Part shown: positions 19,651 through 29,475 of the stretch, piece after piece | How the letters are laid out: each line of letters starts with the position of its first letter | Numbering within the stretch: the first letter of the stretch is position 1 | Notes under the pieces: model-generated | Seen by the model: only the letters and a program-made list of their open reading frames with translations | Database searches by the model: none | What the model was told of the DNA's origin: nothing | Assembly: GCA_023334545.1 (NCBI GenBank) | Contig: JAADVB010000096.1 | Coordinates: forward strand, 1-61,730 | Direction of reading: 5' to 3' | DNA length: 61,730 nt | Origin: Salisapilia sapeloensis | Lineage: Eukaryota > Oomycota > Peronosporomycetes > Peronosporales > Salisapiliaceae | Translations under genes and position numbers: made by a program

Positions 19651-20259
19651 GGGGTTTAGCAAAGGGTATGCCGGGACTTGAAAGAGTCCACGCAGCATCT
19701 ATTGTGGGAATGCAAAGTCATCAGACCAGTCTGGAAGCACTGGTGTGAAATGTGGGGGTTGACAGAGGCCAACATTCTGTCTGAAGAGCAATTGCATTAC
19801 TATGTATGGCAAAGACAAATGCCTCCTCCGCCCAAGAACTTGGTTCAAAAGGTACGAGAATATGCAGGAATGACAACGCAGGAGCACTATCACGCTATGA
19901 CACATGTATGGAAAGCGGGATACACAATAATCGCAGCGCAAGGATGGCGACAAAGGAATGATCGAGTTTTTGGAACTACGGACTGGAAAGGCCGACCAGC
20001 TACACTGGTAATCTGGCAGCGAGTCATTAATCAACTGGAAGCAACTGGAAGGAGTTCCAGATGGAACGAACAAGATCTGTTAGCAGCAGCAAGCTACAGA
20101 GATATTACATGGGCCTTACGTCAAACGCCATTTCGAATTGAAGGGTCCACGTCACAAGAGAAACGGAACACACATCTGTCCTCGGGCAGGAAAATCCAAT
20201 TGGATTCCAAAGAGTTTAATTAAATAAATTCTTTGTTAAAAAAGGGATTTAGCAAAGGG
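19651..20259 (+). mobile_element. 5'-truncated LINE insertion with target-site duplication
   Basis: The element proper (about 19667-20243) is flanked by GGGGTTTAGCAAAGGG at 19651-19666 and GGGATTTAGCAAAGGG at 20244-20259, a 16-base target-site duplication with one mismatch. It ends in a short A-tail (TTAAAAAA) immediately before the second duplicate. This structure is what target-primed reverse transcription leaves. Only the 3' end of the element is present. Its tail (TTGGATTCCAAAGA followed by an A+T-rich stretch) recurs in opposite orientation in the insertion at 32686-32832, so both come from one LINE family. Confidence 0.85.
19678..20223 (+). pseudogene. LINE reverse transcriptase C-terminal fragment
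   Basis: An open frame of 181 codons without an ATG at its beginning. The start (ESTQHLLWECKVIRPVWKHW) is the Cys/His/Trp pattern found downstream of the polymerase domain of non-LTR retrotransposon reverse transcriptases (the zf-RVT type region). The remainder is rich in Trp, Gln and Arg, with no other domain. The polymerase and endonuclease domains are missing because the element is 5'-truncated. The frame is intact, which suggests a fairly recent insertion, but no protein is expected. Confidence 0.75.
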
Positions 20260-20790
20260 CAACGTACAAGATCGATCGCCGAGAGCGATAAGTGTTTGGC
20301 CAGCTTTAGCTAGTAGAGTGCGATAGGAAAAGTACTCTCTGATATCTTGTAAAAGTCTTATATATGTTCCTTTAAGCTACATCTTGTGAATGTTTTATCG
20401 GAGATAAAGCAAGGAGGGTTCAACTTTTAAAGGCCCGATAATCACACAGACTGGCGACGATAACCGTGGGTACAGACAACTCATAAGCTTCATGATAAAT
20501 TGAAGTTTGATGACCCGTAATGATCTTTTAAGCTATGGACAAAAGATAGACTGGTTGCGTCTGGAATTTCCTCCCGAGTGATGGTCCACGTAGATGTCGC
20601 ATATCGACCTGGAAGTGTCTGATTGGACCAACTCAGATGAACAGCAGTCAGATGAAAACGTAGCCATACATTTGCCTGGGTACACTAGAATGAAGAATCC
20701 AAATCATCTCCATCCAAGCTTTCTCCAAGCTCACTCACTTCCCGATTTACTTTCAACGACCACAACAAACCAACAACCTTCTCGAGTGCC
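20260..20790. other. Intergenic, 5' flank of the BCS1-like gene
   Basis: About 530 bases with no recognised gene. Pyrimidine-rich sequence just ahead of the start codon (around 20720-20760, with CTCACTCACTTCCCG) may hold the core promoter. A small frame 20594-20824 begins with an ATG but has no protein-like features and overlaps the next start. Confidence 0.4.
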
Positions 20791-22470
20791 ATGTCTTCCT
20801 CCACATCCCTCGAATTCGGATTGATTGAAACTCTTCGGACTGGAAACTTCATGCTGGACACGCTAATATGTATGTGCATCCCGCTCCTTATTCAACGGAT
20901 CTTCTCCCATTTGGAGAATACGCCAGTCTGGATAAGTAAACTCTTCTCTCCGTTCCTCCATAAACCGCAGACTATCTACGTCGAACGAGTGGTTGAAACA
21001 TCCGAATCTTTTAACAGCTATGGTCGCTTGTTCCGTGATGAAGGCGAGAAGAATAAGATGCTGCAAAAAGCTTTGTCTCTCCACATCGCCGATGTCATTG
21101 ACATGAACAACCAGAACGCCATGTACGAGCTACAGAATAAGGTAAAGAAATCTTCGAAGAGCGAATCAGAAGAGGAGTCGACTGCGGACACGGAGTCTAT
21201 CTCGAGTGACGCCTCAGACAGCTCACAGGAGATCGAACGTCTGGTAGTGGAATCGTTTCCACTACCAGACAAGTGGGTAGACCTTGTGGAAGGCATTCAG
21301 TTTCTACACACGTCCAAATGCCCAAATGACAAAGATGAGGACGATAAGGATAGCTCGACGATCAAGAAAACCAAGACATCCTTCTTCTTCCGATCTAAAG
21401 CCGAGAATGGAACGCAGCATATCGATGATTTCATTGAAGAAGCGTTTGAAAAGTACCAGGAAAACGAGCGACGAAAGTGGACTGAAGACACTTCTCGATA
21501 CTTTTACATCCAAGAGCCTTTGCCGTTCTCATTGAATGAGAATAACAATAAGAAGAGTAAAATCAAGTACAAACGATATGAGCTAGGCGAAGAGAAGACG
21601 TTTGACAACCTCTTCTTCTCGGAGAAAGAGCCTCTTGTACGTCTCTTGGACAACTTTGTGGAACGCAGAGGCAAGTTCGGCATCAAAGGCTTCCCGTACA
21701 AACTTGGTCTTTTGCTACATGGTCCTCCTGGTACTGGCAAGACGAGTGTCATCAAGGCCGTGGCGCAGCACACGGGAAGACATGTCGTCACCATCGACTT
21801 GGGAAGAATCGAGACGAACCAACAGCTCATGGACGCTCTCTTCGATCACGAGTTCTCCGTTCGAGATATGGACTACCCGATTAAGATGGACTTCGAAGAC
21901 GTCATCTTCGTCATGGAAGACATTGACTGTGCCTCGAGCGTCGTCAACGCTCGGACGAAGAAGAAGGATCCTTGGGCGCAGGAGGTGAGTGTCGATAAAA
22001 CCACAAAGTCCACTGCCTCAACAAAAGAGGAAGCTGAAGCCAAGGAAGGAGACGGACTCCTGACTGCAATCGCCCGGATGGGCCACAGCGATAAAATGTC
22101 CAAGTCGATGGAAGATGATCAACTGAACCTGTCTGGACTACTCAATGTCCTCGACGGTGTCATCGACTGTCCAGGTCGGATCGTCATTATGACGACAAAC
22201 CACCCGGAGAAGCTGGACCCAGCGCTTATCCGACCTGGCCGCGTCAACAAGAAACTTTTCTTGGGCTACATGGATGCAGTGGAAACCCAGCAAATGTTCG
22301 AGTACTTTTTCCAGACGTCATTTTCCGATCATCAACGAAAACGTGTGGAAGAAATCTACAGCACAACCTCCAAGGGATTCACTCCAGCTGAGATCGAAGA
22401 GCTGTGTGCCGAGTTTGAAGAAGTAGACGATGCCATCGCACGACTTGCGTACTGGGCCAGCGCCTATTAG
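20791..22470 (+). CDS. BCS1-type AAA ATPase
   Basis: 559-residue single-exon protein. An N-terminal hydrophobic segment (residues 20-35, FMLDTLICMCIPLLIQ) is followed by the BCS1 N-terminal-like region and a Ser/Glu/Asp-rich insert (about 118-150). The AAA module has Walker A GPPGTGKT (311-318), Walker B VIFVMEDIDC (371-380), a TTNH sensor 1 (468-471) and the arginine-finger region DPALIRPGR (476-484). BCS1 in mitochondria inserts the Rieske protein into complex III. Plants and oomycetes have expanded families of BCS1-like AAA proteins with other membranes as targets, and the long charged insert between Walker B and sensor 1 (about 385-445) suggests this is one of those rather than the housekeeping protein. 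The LINE insertion lies 530 bases upstream. Confidence 0.92.
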   Translation: MSSSTSLEFGLIETLRTGNFMLDTLICMCIPLLIQRIFSHLENTPVWISKLFSPFLHKPQTIYVERVVETSESFNSYGRLFRDEGEKNKMLQKALSLHIADVIDMNNQNAMYELQNKVKKSSKSESEEESTADTESISSDASDSSQEIERLVVESFPLPDKWVDLVEGIQFLHTSKCPNDKDEDDKDSSTIKKTKTSFFFRSKAENGTQHIDDFIEEAFEKYQENERRKWTEDTSRYFYIQEPLPFSLNENNNKKSKIKYKRYELGEEKTFDNLFFSEKEPLVRLLDNFVERRGKFGIKGFPYKLGLLLHGPPGTGKTSVIKAVAQHTGRHVVTIDLGRIETNQQLMDALFDHEFSVRDMDYPIKMDFEDVIFVMEDIDCASSVVNARTKKKDPWAQEVSVDKTTKSTASTKEEAEAKEGDGLLTAIARMGHSDKMSKSMEDDQLNLSGLLNVLDGVIDCPGRIVIMTTNHPEKLDPALIRPGRVNKKLFLGYMDAVETQQMFEYFFQTSFSDHQRKRVEEIYSTTSKGFTPAEIEELCAEFEEVDDAIARLAYWASAY

Positions 22471-23228
22471 ACACACTTGCTACTACTTAATTGATAGAAA
22501 ACTTACACGAATAAAATCAAAAGTTTAATTTTTTCTTTGCTTGCAAAGTATATTGATTCATCAGGATAATCCATGAACAACTACTTTGGCAGCAAAGTCA
22601 CCGGACGAGTTGCCAAAACACCTCGCTAACCACATCGTTCCAGATAAACTTGCCCCCTTCTGTACGATCGGCGTCGTCGTCTCGAACTTTTAGTTCTTCT
22701 TCTTCATCCTGCCCTCATTGAAGTTGTACACGAGCTCCTACGGGTTGTTGGCAAAGTGGAGTGACTTGCCAATTCGAAACCAACGTTCTTCGACCTTTTC
22801 AACTCAAAGCTCAGTTCGGCGAAGTAAGCACTTTCGACGTGGTCCAATGTACTTCTAAGAGAATATCAAAGCCATCACCAATTGTGCCGTTTAGCAATTC
22901 GTCCAGATAGAAGGACAAAAGGGCCATGCGTACTCCCACAAGATAGTCCAGCAAAACTAGAACGACGAGAAATGCAGCGTTATCATGGAGTCCTGTATTC
23001 GCACTTTAGTAGTCATGTCGGAGCTTTTGCTGCATATTATGTGTCTCCGCACTTACTAGAGCTATTGATGATATTGGTACTGTGATCGCACGCGCATGGC
23101 AATTTCAGGCAGCAATCGAGCCTTCAAGTGCACGGTGTACCTTGGACGGTCGTAGACATACTCTGATCCTTTTAGAGATGAAGGAACGACTTGTAGATAG
23201 TCTAGACCAGCCCATTAGACACTTTCGG
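22471..23228. other. Intergenic with decayed coding-like sequence
   Basis: This part of a 1.8-kb gap holds no intact gene. A decayed minus-strand segment is listed separately (22570-22830). Short frames such as 22882-23085 and 23082-23366 lack convincing starts or domains. Confidence 0.45.
22570..22830 (-). pseudogene. Frameshifted coding relic, unknown family
   Basis: Reading the minus strand in alternating frames gives protein-like pieces broken by stops and shifts: ESAYFAELSFELKRSKNVGF, FRIGKSLHFANNP (stop) ELVYNFNEGRMKKKN, and DDADRTEGGKFIWNDVVSEV, then a shifted DFAAKVVVHGLS and stop. The pieces follow each other in order and look like one C-terminal region that has acquired at least two frameshifts and an in-frame stop. 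I do not recognise the parent gene, and chance cannot be excluded. Confidence 0.3.
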
Positions 23229-23561
23229 GCATGCTCTATCCATAGGTGCCACAATTGGAATTTTGAAAAACGAGTATGGTCGTCGACTCGAGCTCGCTAC
23301 CTTGGGTTTTGCGCTCGAGGATGTTGTGTTGGCGGCTTGGCAGGTCCGAGGCATACAAAAAGCTAGTCACTCAAAATAACAACGCCGACTGTAAGGAAAG
23401 TGTTCCGAATTCTGGTTCACTAGCTTTTTGTATGATCTCGAACAGTCGCGGATCAAGCGAACACCAGAGTATGCGAACAACGAGGTAGCGATCTCGAGTC
23501 GACCACCAAAACTTTTGTTTTTCGAATGTCCAATTTTGACATGAATAGATAGAGCGCACTC
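23229..23561. repeat. Large imperfect inverted repeat
   Basis: Left arm about 23229-23368 and right arm about 23418-23561 are inverted copies with a roughly 50-base centre. Matching landmarks (left; reverse complement of right): GCTCTATCCAT / GCTCTATCTAT, ACAATTGGAATTTTGAAAAA / AAAATTGGACATTCGAAAAA, TCGACTCGAGCTCGCTACC / TCGACTCGAGATCGCTACC, CATACAAAAAGCTAGT / CATACAAAAAGCTAGT. Transcribed RNA would fold into a long hairpin. Confidence 0.75.
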
Positions 23562-24247
23562 CAAAGCGTATCATGGGATGATCCAGGGGCTCTACATGTC
23601 ATCCCTTGCCTCATGAGAGCTCGCTGAAAACCCCATCCATCCTTTCAAGTATCTCCACTTGATGTTTGTAGGAACACACCTCAAGGTAGAAAGCGAAAAG
23701 CCAGAGGGTGGAATCTAGACACTCACGAGTAGATTGAGGAGCAAGCGAGTACATCTACCATCCTTCTTGTTATCTTATTAATGTGCCCAGATAAATAGCA
23801 TAACACACCATTTGCTATGAAATCGTTGAAGGTCGTTTCTACAGGTATTAGAGGGCCCATAGCTGGAAGACATCCATATGAAAGATCGGAGGTTGTCTTT
23901 ACGTCGACTGCACTGCTGGAACAACTATGGAGATGAACGAAGAAAAGCTTGCTCTGTTTGTGGGAACCGACTTTGTGTTCGTAGAGCTCTGACTACAATA
24001 GACGATGGACATAATCTCTAGTAAGCCAAGTAGAGAACGTCGCAATAAAGAATCCATCGAAACAATCATGCTTTCAGCTGATCTCGAAAGGACATTGATT
24101 CTACTCTGTTTATCATGGCCTATCTCTATGGCCGAATTGTCTGGAACAAACTCATGACATGGCAGAGTAGTAGATCTTCGTCCCAAGTTACTCTCTTTTG
24201 TTCTCCACAATATACCCCTGACAAGAAATTCGACAACGAATAGCAAA
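23562..24247. other. Intergenic / possible 5' exons of the kelch gene
   Basis: No intact gene. An ATG at 24115 opens 42 protein-like codons on the plus strand (MAYLYGRIVWNKLMTWQ...) that may be a first exon of the downstream kelch gene, but I could not join it with confidence. The rest shows no recognised feature. Confidence 0.35.
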
Positions 24248-26048
24248 ATGGATTATGAAGGGGAAGGAGTCGGATTTAGCCTCATTTACACACTCGTGGA
24301 GCTAGAAGAACCTTATGTGAATATACTAGATACCGAAAATATCCTAGCTCTAGAAGCTACTAGCGAGAAGCTGCGTACAAAGCTGCAAGCAGTCGTAGCG
24401 CTCCGATGTAAGCGAGAGTGCTTCACGACATACCTTCAAGCGACTCTTGCATGCTACCGCATGATGGACTCTGTTCCTTCTGTAGGCTTTAAATACAAGA
24501 TACAAGATTCGGAGAGAGTTTTTAAGAACAAATATGTGCCTAGTAGACGTGGAAAGCTCTGTACATTTCATTGCGGACACTCAGTCCCTTGCGTTGGTCC
24601 GTCAGCAAATCCAGCGGCACTTCTTCAGAGCTTCGGTCATTGCGGACGGACAACCAAGAGTATGCAGTCGATACAAGCGCAATGTACTTGATGCGAAGTG
24701 GAGGTCACTATCTATTCAGTATCTGGCAAACGCCAATCGACAAAGCTTCCTTGGTTCATGAGGATGCTTCAGTCGCACACGCCGAACGTGAGCTACAGAA
24801 AAGCTTACAATCATCACGTCCATCATCCCATTCATCCACTCTATCCCTTCACAAGTGGGAAAAAATCCGGCCGAAAGGATTTGGGCCTGGTCCTCGCAGA
24901 AATCATAGTATGTCGTGTCTACCGTCGAAGATGTGCTCTTGGAGAGCGCTCACAGGCTGCGATCCTCCCGTTGGCTACAATGACATTGCACCTGTCCGTC
25001 GAGTTGTGGTCTTTGGTGGTCAGTCCGAAAGTACACCATTCGATGCCTATAACAATCTCTTCGTCCTCTGCATACGGGATGTAAGGGACGACTCAACGTA
25101 CGCGTCTTCTCTTCATCTGACGTAGCAATGTACCAGTTCTAACTCGCTTTACTATTTACTAGAGACCAAAGTAGCATTCTAGCACAATGGACGCGACCGA
25201 ATGTACTCGGAGATTCGCCATCTCCTCGGTCGGCGCATGCTGCCACAGTCCTATCACCCACAGAGATTTTAATTACCGGTGGAAGTCGAGGTCCATCTCC
25301 AATCTCTAATCTTGAAGCGCTTGTGCTTCATCTAGATAACATTGGAGGTCGGTTGCATGACTTTAATACGTGAATATGTGACCGAGATACTGAGTAAGAC
25401 GTAGGTGGTCAGTGGTCTCCTCTCATGTCCGAGTCTATACCCATGGGGAGGGCGCAGCATAGTGTATACAGGTACTTGGTGTTGCTCAACAAATTACTTG
25501 TACAGGTTCCTTACTTGTGCATTACTCTACTTAGATTATCGAAAGATCAAGTGCTCATCTACGGCGGAAGCCAGGTATCTAGCTCCCTTGTGTTCTCTCC
25601 TTCAGTATCTCTGACCACATACATGTCTATGGCACAGCTCGGCTACTCGAATGGACTCTTGGATGTGCAGCACCTCCAGATCATTCCAAGCAAAGGCGAT
25701 CCTTTCGCCATCAACGCAAAGTGGTCGGTGGCTATTACAGGGGGCGCCAAGCCATGCGGTCGTCGAGGACACAGTGCGACGGTGGTAGGATCCAACATGC
25801 TCGTGTTCGGAGGGCAGAGTGAAGGGACGGGTGAGCTACTTAATGACGTCCATGTCTTGCAGCTACCTCATCTCCAGTGGCACCAACCGCATCTCCTCGG
25901 TCAAGCGCCAAGTCCTCGAAGGGGTTTCAAGATGCAGTACTTTGGTACGACGTGGGTGATCTCCAGTGGCTTTGTCCGGAACGAGGAGAGTCGTAAAGTC
26001 GACCAGCAACTAGCCGAGAATGACGTCCATATGCTTCGGATCGCATAG
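24248..26048 (+). CDS. Kelch-repeat protein, N terminus unresolved
   Basis: The supported C-terminal exons are: one ending 25097 (open from about 24571), then 25163-25347, 25405-25471, 25535-25574 and 25638-26048, all GT-AG with agreeing phases. They give a run of kelch blades: RRVVVFGGQSE ... NNLFVL, SPSPRSAHAATVL ... EILITGGSRG, MGRAQHSVYR ... VLIYGGSQ ... YSNGLLDVQHLQ, GRRGHSATVVGSNMLVFGGQ and LLNDVHVLQLPHLQW ... PSPRRGF. Kelch propellers bind proteins; no partner can be inferred. The intron 25575-25637 is a multiple of three and stop-free, so it could be retained. Upstream, an open frame from ATG 24248 (MDYEGEGVGFSLIYTLVELE) and helical sequence in two other frames (24480-24700) suggest more exons whose joins I could not settle; a frameshift there is also possible. 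Confidence 0.6.
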
Positions 26049-26334
26049 GAAGGTCGAGAGGTTAGTGCCAAGACATACCAAGGATGACGACAAGTACATC
26101 AAGATAAAAGTAGATTTAAGTCTCGTGTTGCTGAATTATACAATTGGTCAGCAAGATTCTCTTCCAACGTACGTTCGGTGCATAAGACAGCTCGAAATCA
26201 GGTACTCGGCTTTTGATCATCCGGGATCGCAACGAGGTGATCCGACAGCAGACGCGAGACGTCCTTGAACGCAATCCTGTCGACGTGGAAGACCTCGCGC
26301 ATCTCTTCATTCGGCAGCACCACCCGTCCATTCT

Positions 26335-26637
26335 TTGGATCCTGCAGATTATGTCGCTTTGCATACGCCCAGCTACATCGAACTCCTCAATACCAACACC
26401 ATTCTACCGATTAAGTACATTCATATCGTACAATTCTTTCGTCGCCATCGGTCGAGACATCTCTGCCTTGCCAAACATCTTCTCGAGCGGCGCCGAAAGC
26501 TTATACACGCGCAGAATTCCCCTCGTCATGATCCTTGTGATCTGGTGACAAAATTTCAATTTGCATTCGACTTAAACAAGCGTACCACTCGTGTACCACT
26601 TCATCTACAAGCGCAACTAGAAGCCAACACCAACTAG
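26335..26637 (+). CDS. Hypothetical protein fragment (unresolved gene)
   Basis: Between the kelch stop (26048) and the PI4-kinase stop (26668) a plus-strand frame runs to TAG 26635-26637 and reads like real protein (DPADYVALHTPSYIEL ... ILPIKYIHIVQFFRRHRSR ... VTKFQFAFDLNKRT). It has no ATG at its start. A neighbouring frame at 26213-26345 also looks protein-like (NEVIRQQTRDVLERNPVD), which suggests either a gene with an intron I could not place or a frameshifted one. No family recognised. Confidence 0.3.
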   Translation: MDPADYVALHTPSYIELLNTNTILPIKYIHIVQFFRRHRSRHLCLAKHLLERRRKLIHAQNSPRHDPCDLVTKFQFAFDLNKRTTRVPLHLQAQLEANTN

Positions 26638-26667
26638 AATATCGTCGGATCTTGCACCTCGAGCACT

Positions 26668-29463
26668 TCAGGCCAAAATCCCATTGGACTTGTATTGGAA
26701 CCAATCGTACTGCCGCGTGCCGAGGTGGTCCAGACTCTTGTCGACAATCTTCCCTGCCATGCGGCCAATCTCCTCCGGCGATTCGTCCACGCCAAGTCGC
26801 CGCTTCAACCGACGAATGATCTTGACTGGCGAAGTGCTGATGAAACACGGAAAGCACGAGATCTTGGACGACAGCGACACGAGCGAGATGATCTGCTTGG
26901 CTTCCAAGTGGAGCGCCATGAGCCCTTGATGCACCAACTGTCGAAACTCCTCGACACCTGCAGGCCCCATGATCTCGGCCATCTCGGCCGTGAACTTGAA
27001 CGGCGCCGTCTCGCGACTAAACGAGTTTCCAGGCGCGATCCCGAGCACAAAGCCAAAGTCAATGTGCACGACATGTCCATCCCTCTGGAGCATAATGTTG
27101 CCATTATGTCTGTCCTTGACGAGGAAGATGTACGAGAAGAGACTATACGCCGCCATGCTCGAGATAAAGTTCCTTCGCGCCTGTTCCAGCCGCAACGGAT
27201 CCGGCTCTCCAGTCCACGGGTCGCGTCCACAAGCTGTCTGGAAGATCTGCGCCAGAGAAGTCGACTGGTGCAGCTTATGCGCCTTCTTCTTCAACCCATC
27301 GATCGACTGGGCATCGACAATCGTCTCCATGACACCACAATCTCGTCCAGTGCATACGATCGTATAGAACTTCATCCAGAGGTCAATATGATGCTTCTGG
27401 AAGATCAACTGGAAGAGTTTGACGCCTTGGAGGACAAACACCTCCTGCCGCATATCGTCAAAGCTCTTGGCGATCACAGGCATCAACGACCAGCCTTCAT
27501 ACTGTCCATACGCACTCTGCTCTCGAAGGCGATCCGACAGCTCGTCAAAGGGTTCGCCAAAGTAGGCGCATTGATGACAAGACGTCGAGGTCGCAGAGTC
27601 GCCAATCGACTCTTCCTCCGATACTTGAGAGATATCCGAGTCCGACGGGTCAGGAGACTCCTTGTCTTCCAGTCGATTCGATAGAAAGTGAGGACCAGTC
27701 GACTGGTGCATCGGACTCTCCGAGTACGTACTCTCGCTACCAGTATCCTCATTGTCCGTCTCGACCGTCACGAGGTCTCGAACGTACGACTCGACTACAT
27801 TCCCATCCAAGTAGTTCAAAATGTCCACTTGAGCTTCGTGCCCCAACACACGTGTTGCAGTCGAGTTCCTCTGCATCGACTCTCGTAGCAAAGACGCAGA
27901 AGACGACGTATGTGGATTCCCTTCCCGTCGGAAACGCTCGTCTAATGCTGCATGCTCCAGATTTGAACGCACTGCTTCGAAGTACACGAGCGTCGGCGCA
28001 CGTTCCTTGGTGGAGAAGACGGTGCCTTGATCCGACAGCAGCTGGACTATCGTATGCAGAGGCTTGGTCACTCGATCCAGTGGCAGGAAGGATGCCGGAC
28101 GAACGCAATCTCCTTCCTTCATCTCCTCCAACAAGGCCGGCAGCTCCTTCTTCCGGTCCGACGGCACTTCCACCGACTGCTTCAGGTAGATCGTCAAGTC
28201 TGTGAGCAGACTCACGAGCTGGAAGGTGTCTCCAAAGAGCTGCAGCGCAGGCGCGTTCATCTCCATCAACGTCGTGTCGTCCAACTGTCGCTGTTGGATC
28301 GCCTGCTTGTCCTCCTCCGTGACAATCGTCTCGAGGCCGACATCCCTCGCTGGAAAAGGGTCTAAAAAGTTCCGGTGCATGTACAATTGCTGCCGAACTT
28401 GCTTGGAGCTGACGCCAAGCTCGACGTCCGTGCGTGCGAGGACCCACTCGTAGAACGGCGTGTCTCGCTGGCTGTGGACGTAGACCTCTCGAGAGCAATT
28501 GTACAGGCGCAGGAACTTGCTCTCCAACGTCCGACGCTGATGATCCGGAGCCGTCGCGAACAGGAGCTCATGCAGGACACTGTGCTCGACACCAAACGTC
28601 ACGTGCGTCGTGAAGAAGAGCATGCAGACGATGTAAAAGCCGCGAGAAAAGTCGCCGCTCGTCATGGCGTCCCAGTGGGCTGCGAGACACTCCCACGTCG
28701 TCTTGACCGCCAGTGGGACGCATCGACGACAGACTGCGGCAAGGAAGAAGAGGTACAAGGCACGGGAACTAGGAGGCGCGTCCATGAGGTGGCAAAAGCC
28801 CCAGCTGAGGAACTGCGGCCAATAAAAGTCTAGCACATCGACGCAGTACTCGACATTCTTAATCAACTGCGCTAGGACGACTTGGAGCATGAACGGATGG
28901 TTCTTGTACTTGTACATGGCCGCCAAGAGCCCCATCGGACCTAGCTGACCGGACTGCAGGTGCTTGGCCATCTGGTATTTGGGTTCGTGACTGAAGAAGC
29001 GCCAGCGCACGAGCTTCGACAGACCTCCGGCACGAACAACCGAGTCGTAGTACTGGATCGTCTCGTCCAGAAGCGTCAGGAGACGCTGTCGCTCCATGCA
29101 GTCTGTGCAGACGAGCGATTTGTCCACACTGCGTCGGACGTCTTGGCTGCTGCGTCGAATAGACGTCAGGACGCAATAGTTGCTGCAGTGCTCTTTACAA
29201 AAGCGATTTCGACACGATTGACACTCCTTGCCACGAGAAATGATCCACCCGAGACGTACATTGCATCGATGGCAAGTGTCTTCCATGCCGGTGGAGCTGC
29301 GCCTCATGTTCTCCTGGACGAACGAGATGTTGGTGAGAGACGAGACGCGACGCATACGTCCGCTGGACTCGGCGTCCGAGCTACTGTGGCTCTTCTGCCG
29401 CTCCACGTCCTTCTTCTTCTTCGATCGCTTCTCCTCGATACTGCTCGAGACGTTCTCGTCCAT
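26668..29463 (-). CDS. PI4-kinase type III with N-terminal FYVE-like zinc finger
   Basis: 931 residues, one exon, ATG at 29461-29463. After a basic and Ser-rich start, residues 64-122 hold a FYVE-related zinc finger: CxxC at 64/67 and 81/84, C89, H92-C93, C97 and CxxC at 119/122. A lipid-kinase unique helical region follows (about 130-250, LQVVLAQLIKNVEYCVDVLD). The C-terminal 300 residues are the PI3/PI4-kinase catalytic domain: catalytic loop KDRHNGN (783-789) and activation-loop DFG near 802-804 (HIDFGFVLG). The pattern is closest to PI4-kinase III beta, which makes PI4P at Golgi membranes. In animals and fungi this kinase has no FYVE-like finger, so the fusion should direct it to a membrane or binding partner. 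A long Ser/Glu/Asp linker lies around 570-630. Confidence 0.9.
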   Translation of the reverse strand: MDENVSSSIEEKRSKKKKDVERQKSHSSSDAESSGRMRRVSSLTNISFVQENMRRSSTGMEDTCHRCNVRLGWIISRGKECQSCRNRFCKEHCSNYCVLTSIRRSSQDVRRSVDKSLVCTDCMERQRLLTLLDETIQYYDSVVRAGGLSKLVRWRFFSHEPKYQMAKHLQSGQLGPMGLLAAMYKYKNHPFMLQVVLAQLIKNVEYCVDVLDFYWPQFLSWGFCHLMDAPPSSRALYLFFLAAVCRRCVPLAVKTTWECLAAHWDAMTSGDFSRGFYIVCMLFFTTHVTFGVEHSVLHELLFATAPDHQRRTLESKFLRLYNCSREVYVHSQRDTPFYEWVLARTDVELGVSSKQVRQQLYMHRNFLDPFPARDVGLETIVTEEDKQAIQQRQLDDTTLMEMNAPALQLFGDTFQLVSLLTDLTIYLKQSVEVPSDRKKELPALLEEMKEGDCVRPASFLPLDRVTKPLHTIVQLLSDQGTVFSTKERAPTLVYFEAVRSNLEHAALDERFRREGNPHTSSSASLLRESMQRNSTATRVLGHEAQVDILNYLDGNVVESYVRDLVTVETDNEDTGSESTYSESPMHQSTGPHFLSNRLEDKESPDPSDSDISQVSEEESIGDSATSTSCHQCAYFGEPFDELSDRLREQSAYGQYEGWSLMPVIAKSFDDMRQEVFVLQGVKLFQLIFQKHHIDLWMKFYTIVCTGRDCGVMETIVDAQSIDGLKKKAHKLHQSTSLAQIFQTACGRDPWTGEPDPLRLEQARRNFISSMAAYSLFSYIFLVKDRHNGNIMLQRDGHVVHIDFGFVLGIAPGNSFSRETAPFKFTAEMAEIMGPAGVEEFRQLVHQGLMALHLEAKQIISLVSLSSKISCFPCFISTSPVKIIRRLKRRLGVDESPEEIGRMAGKIVDKSLDHLGTRQYDWFQYKSNGILA

Positions 29464-29475
29464 CTAGTTCAGTCG

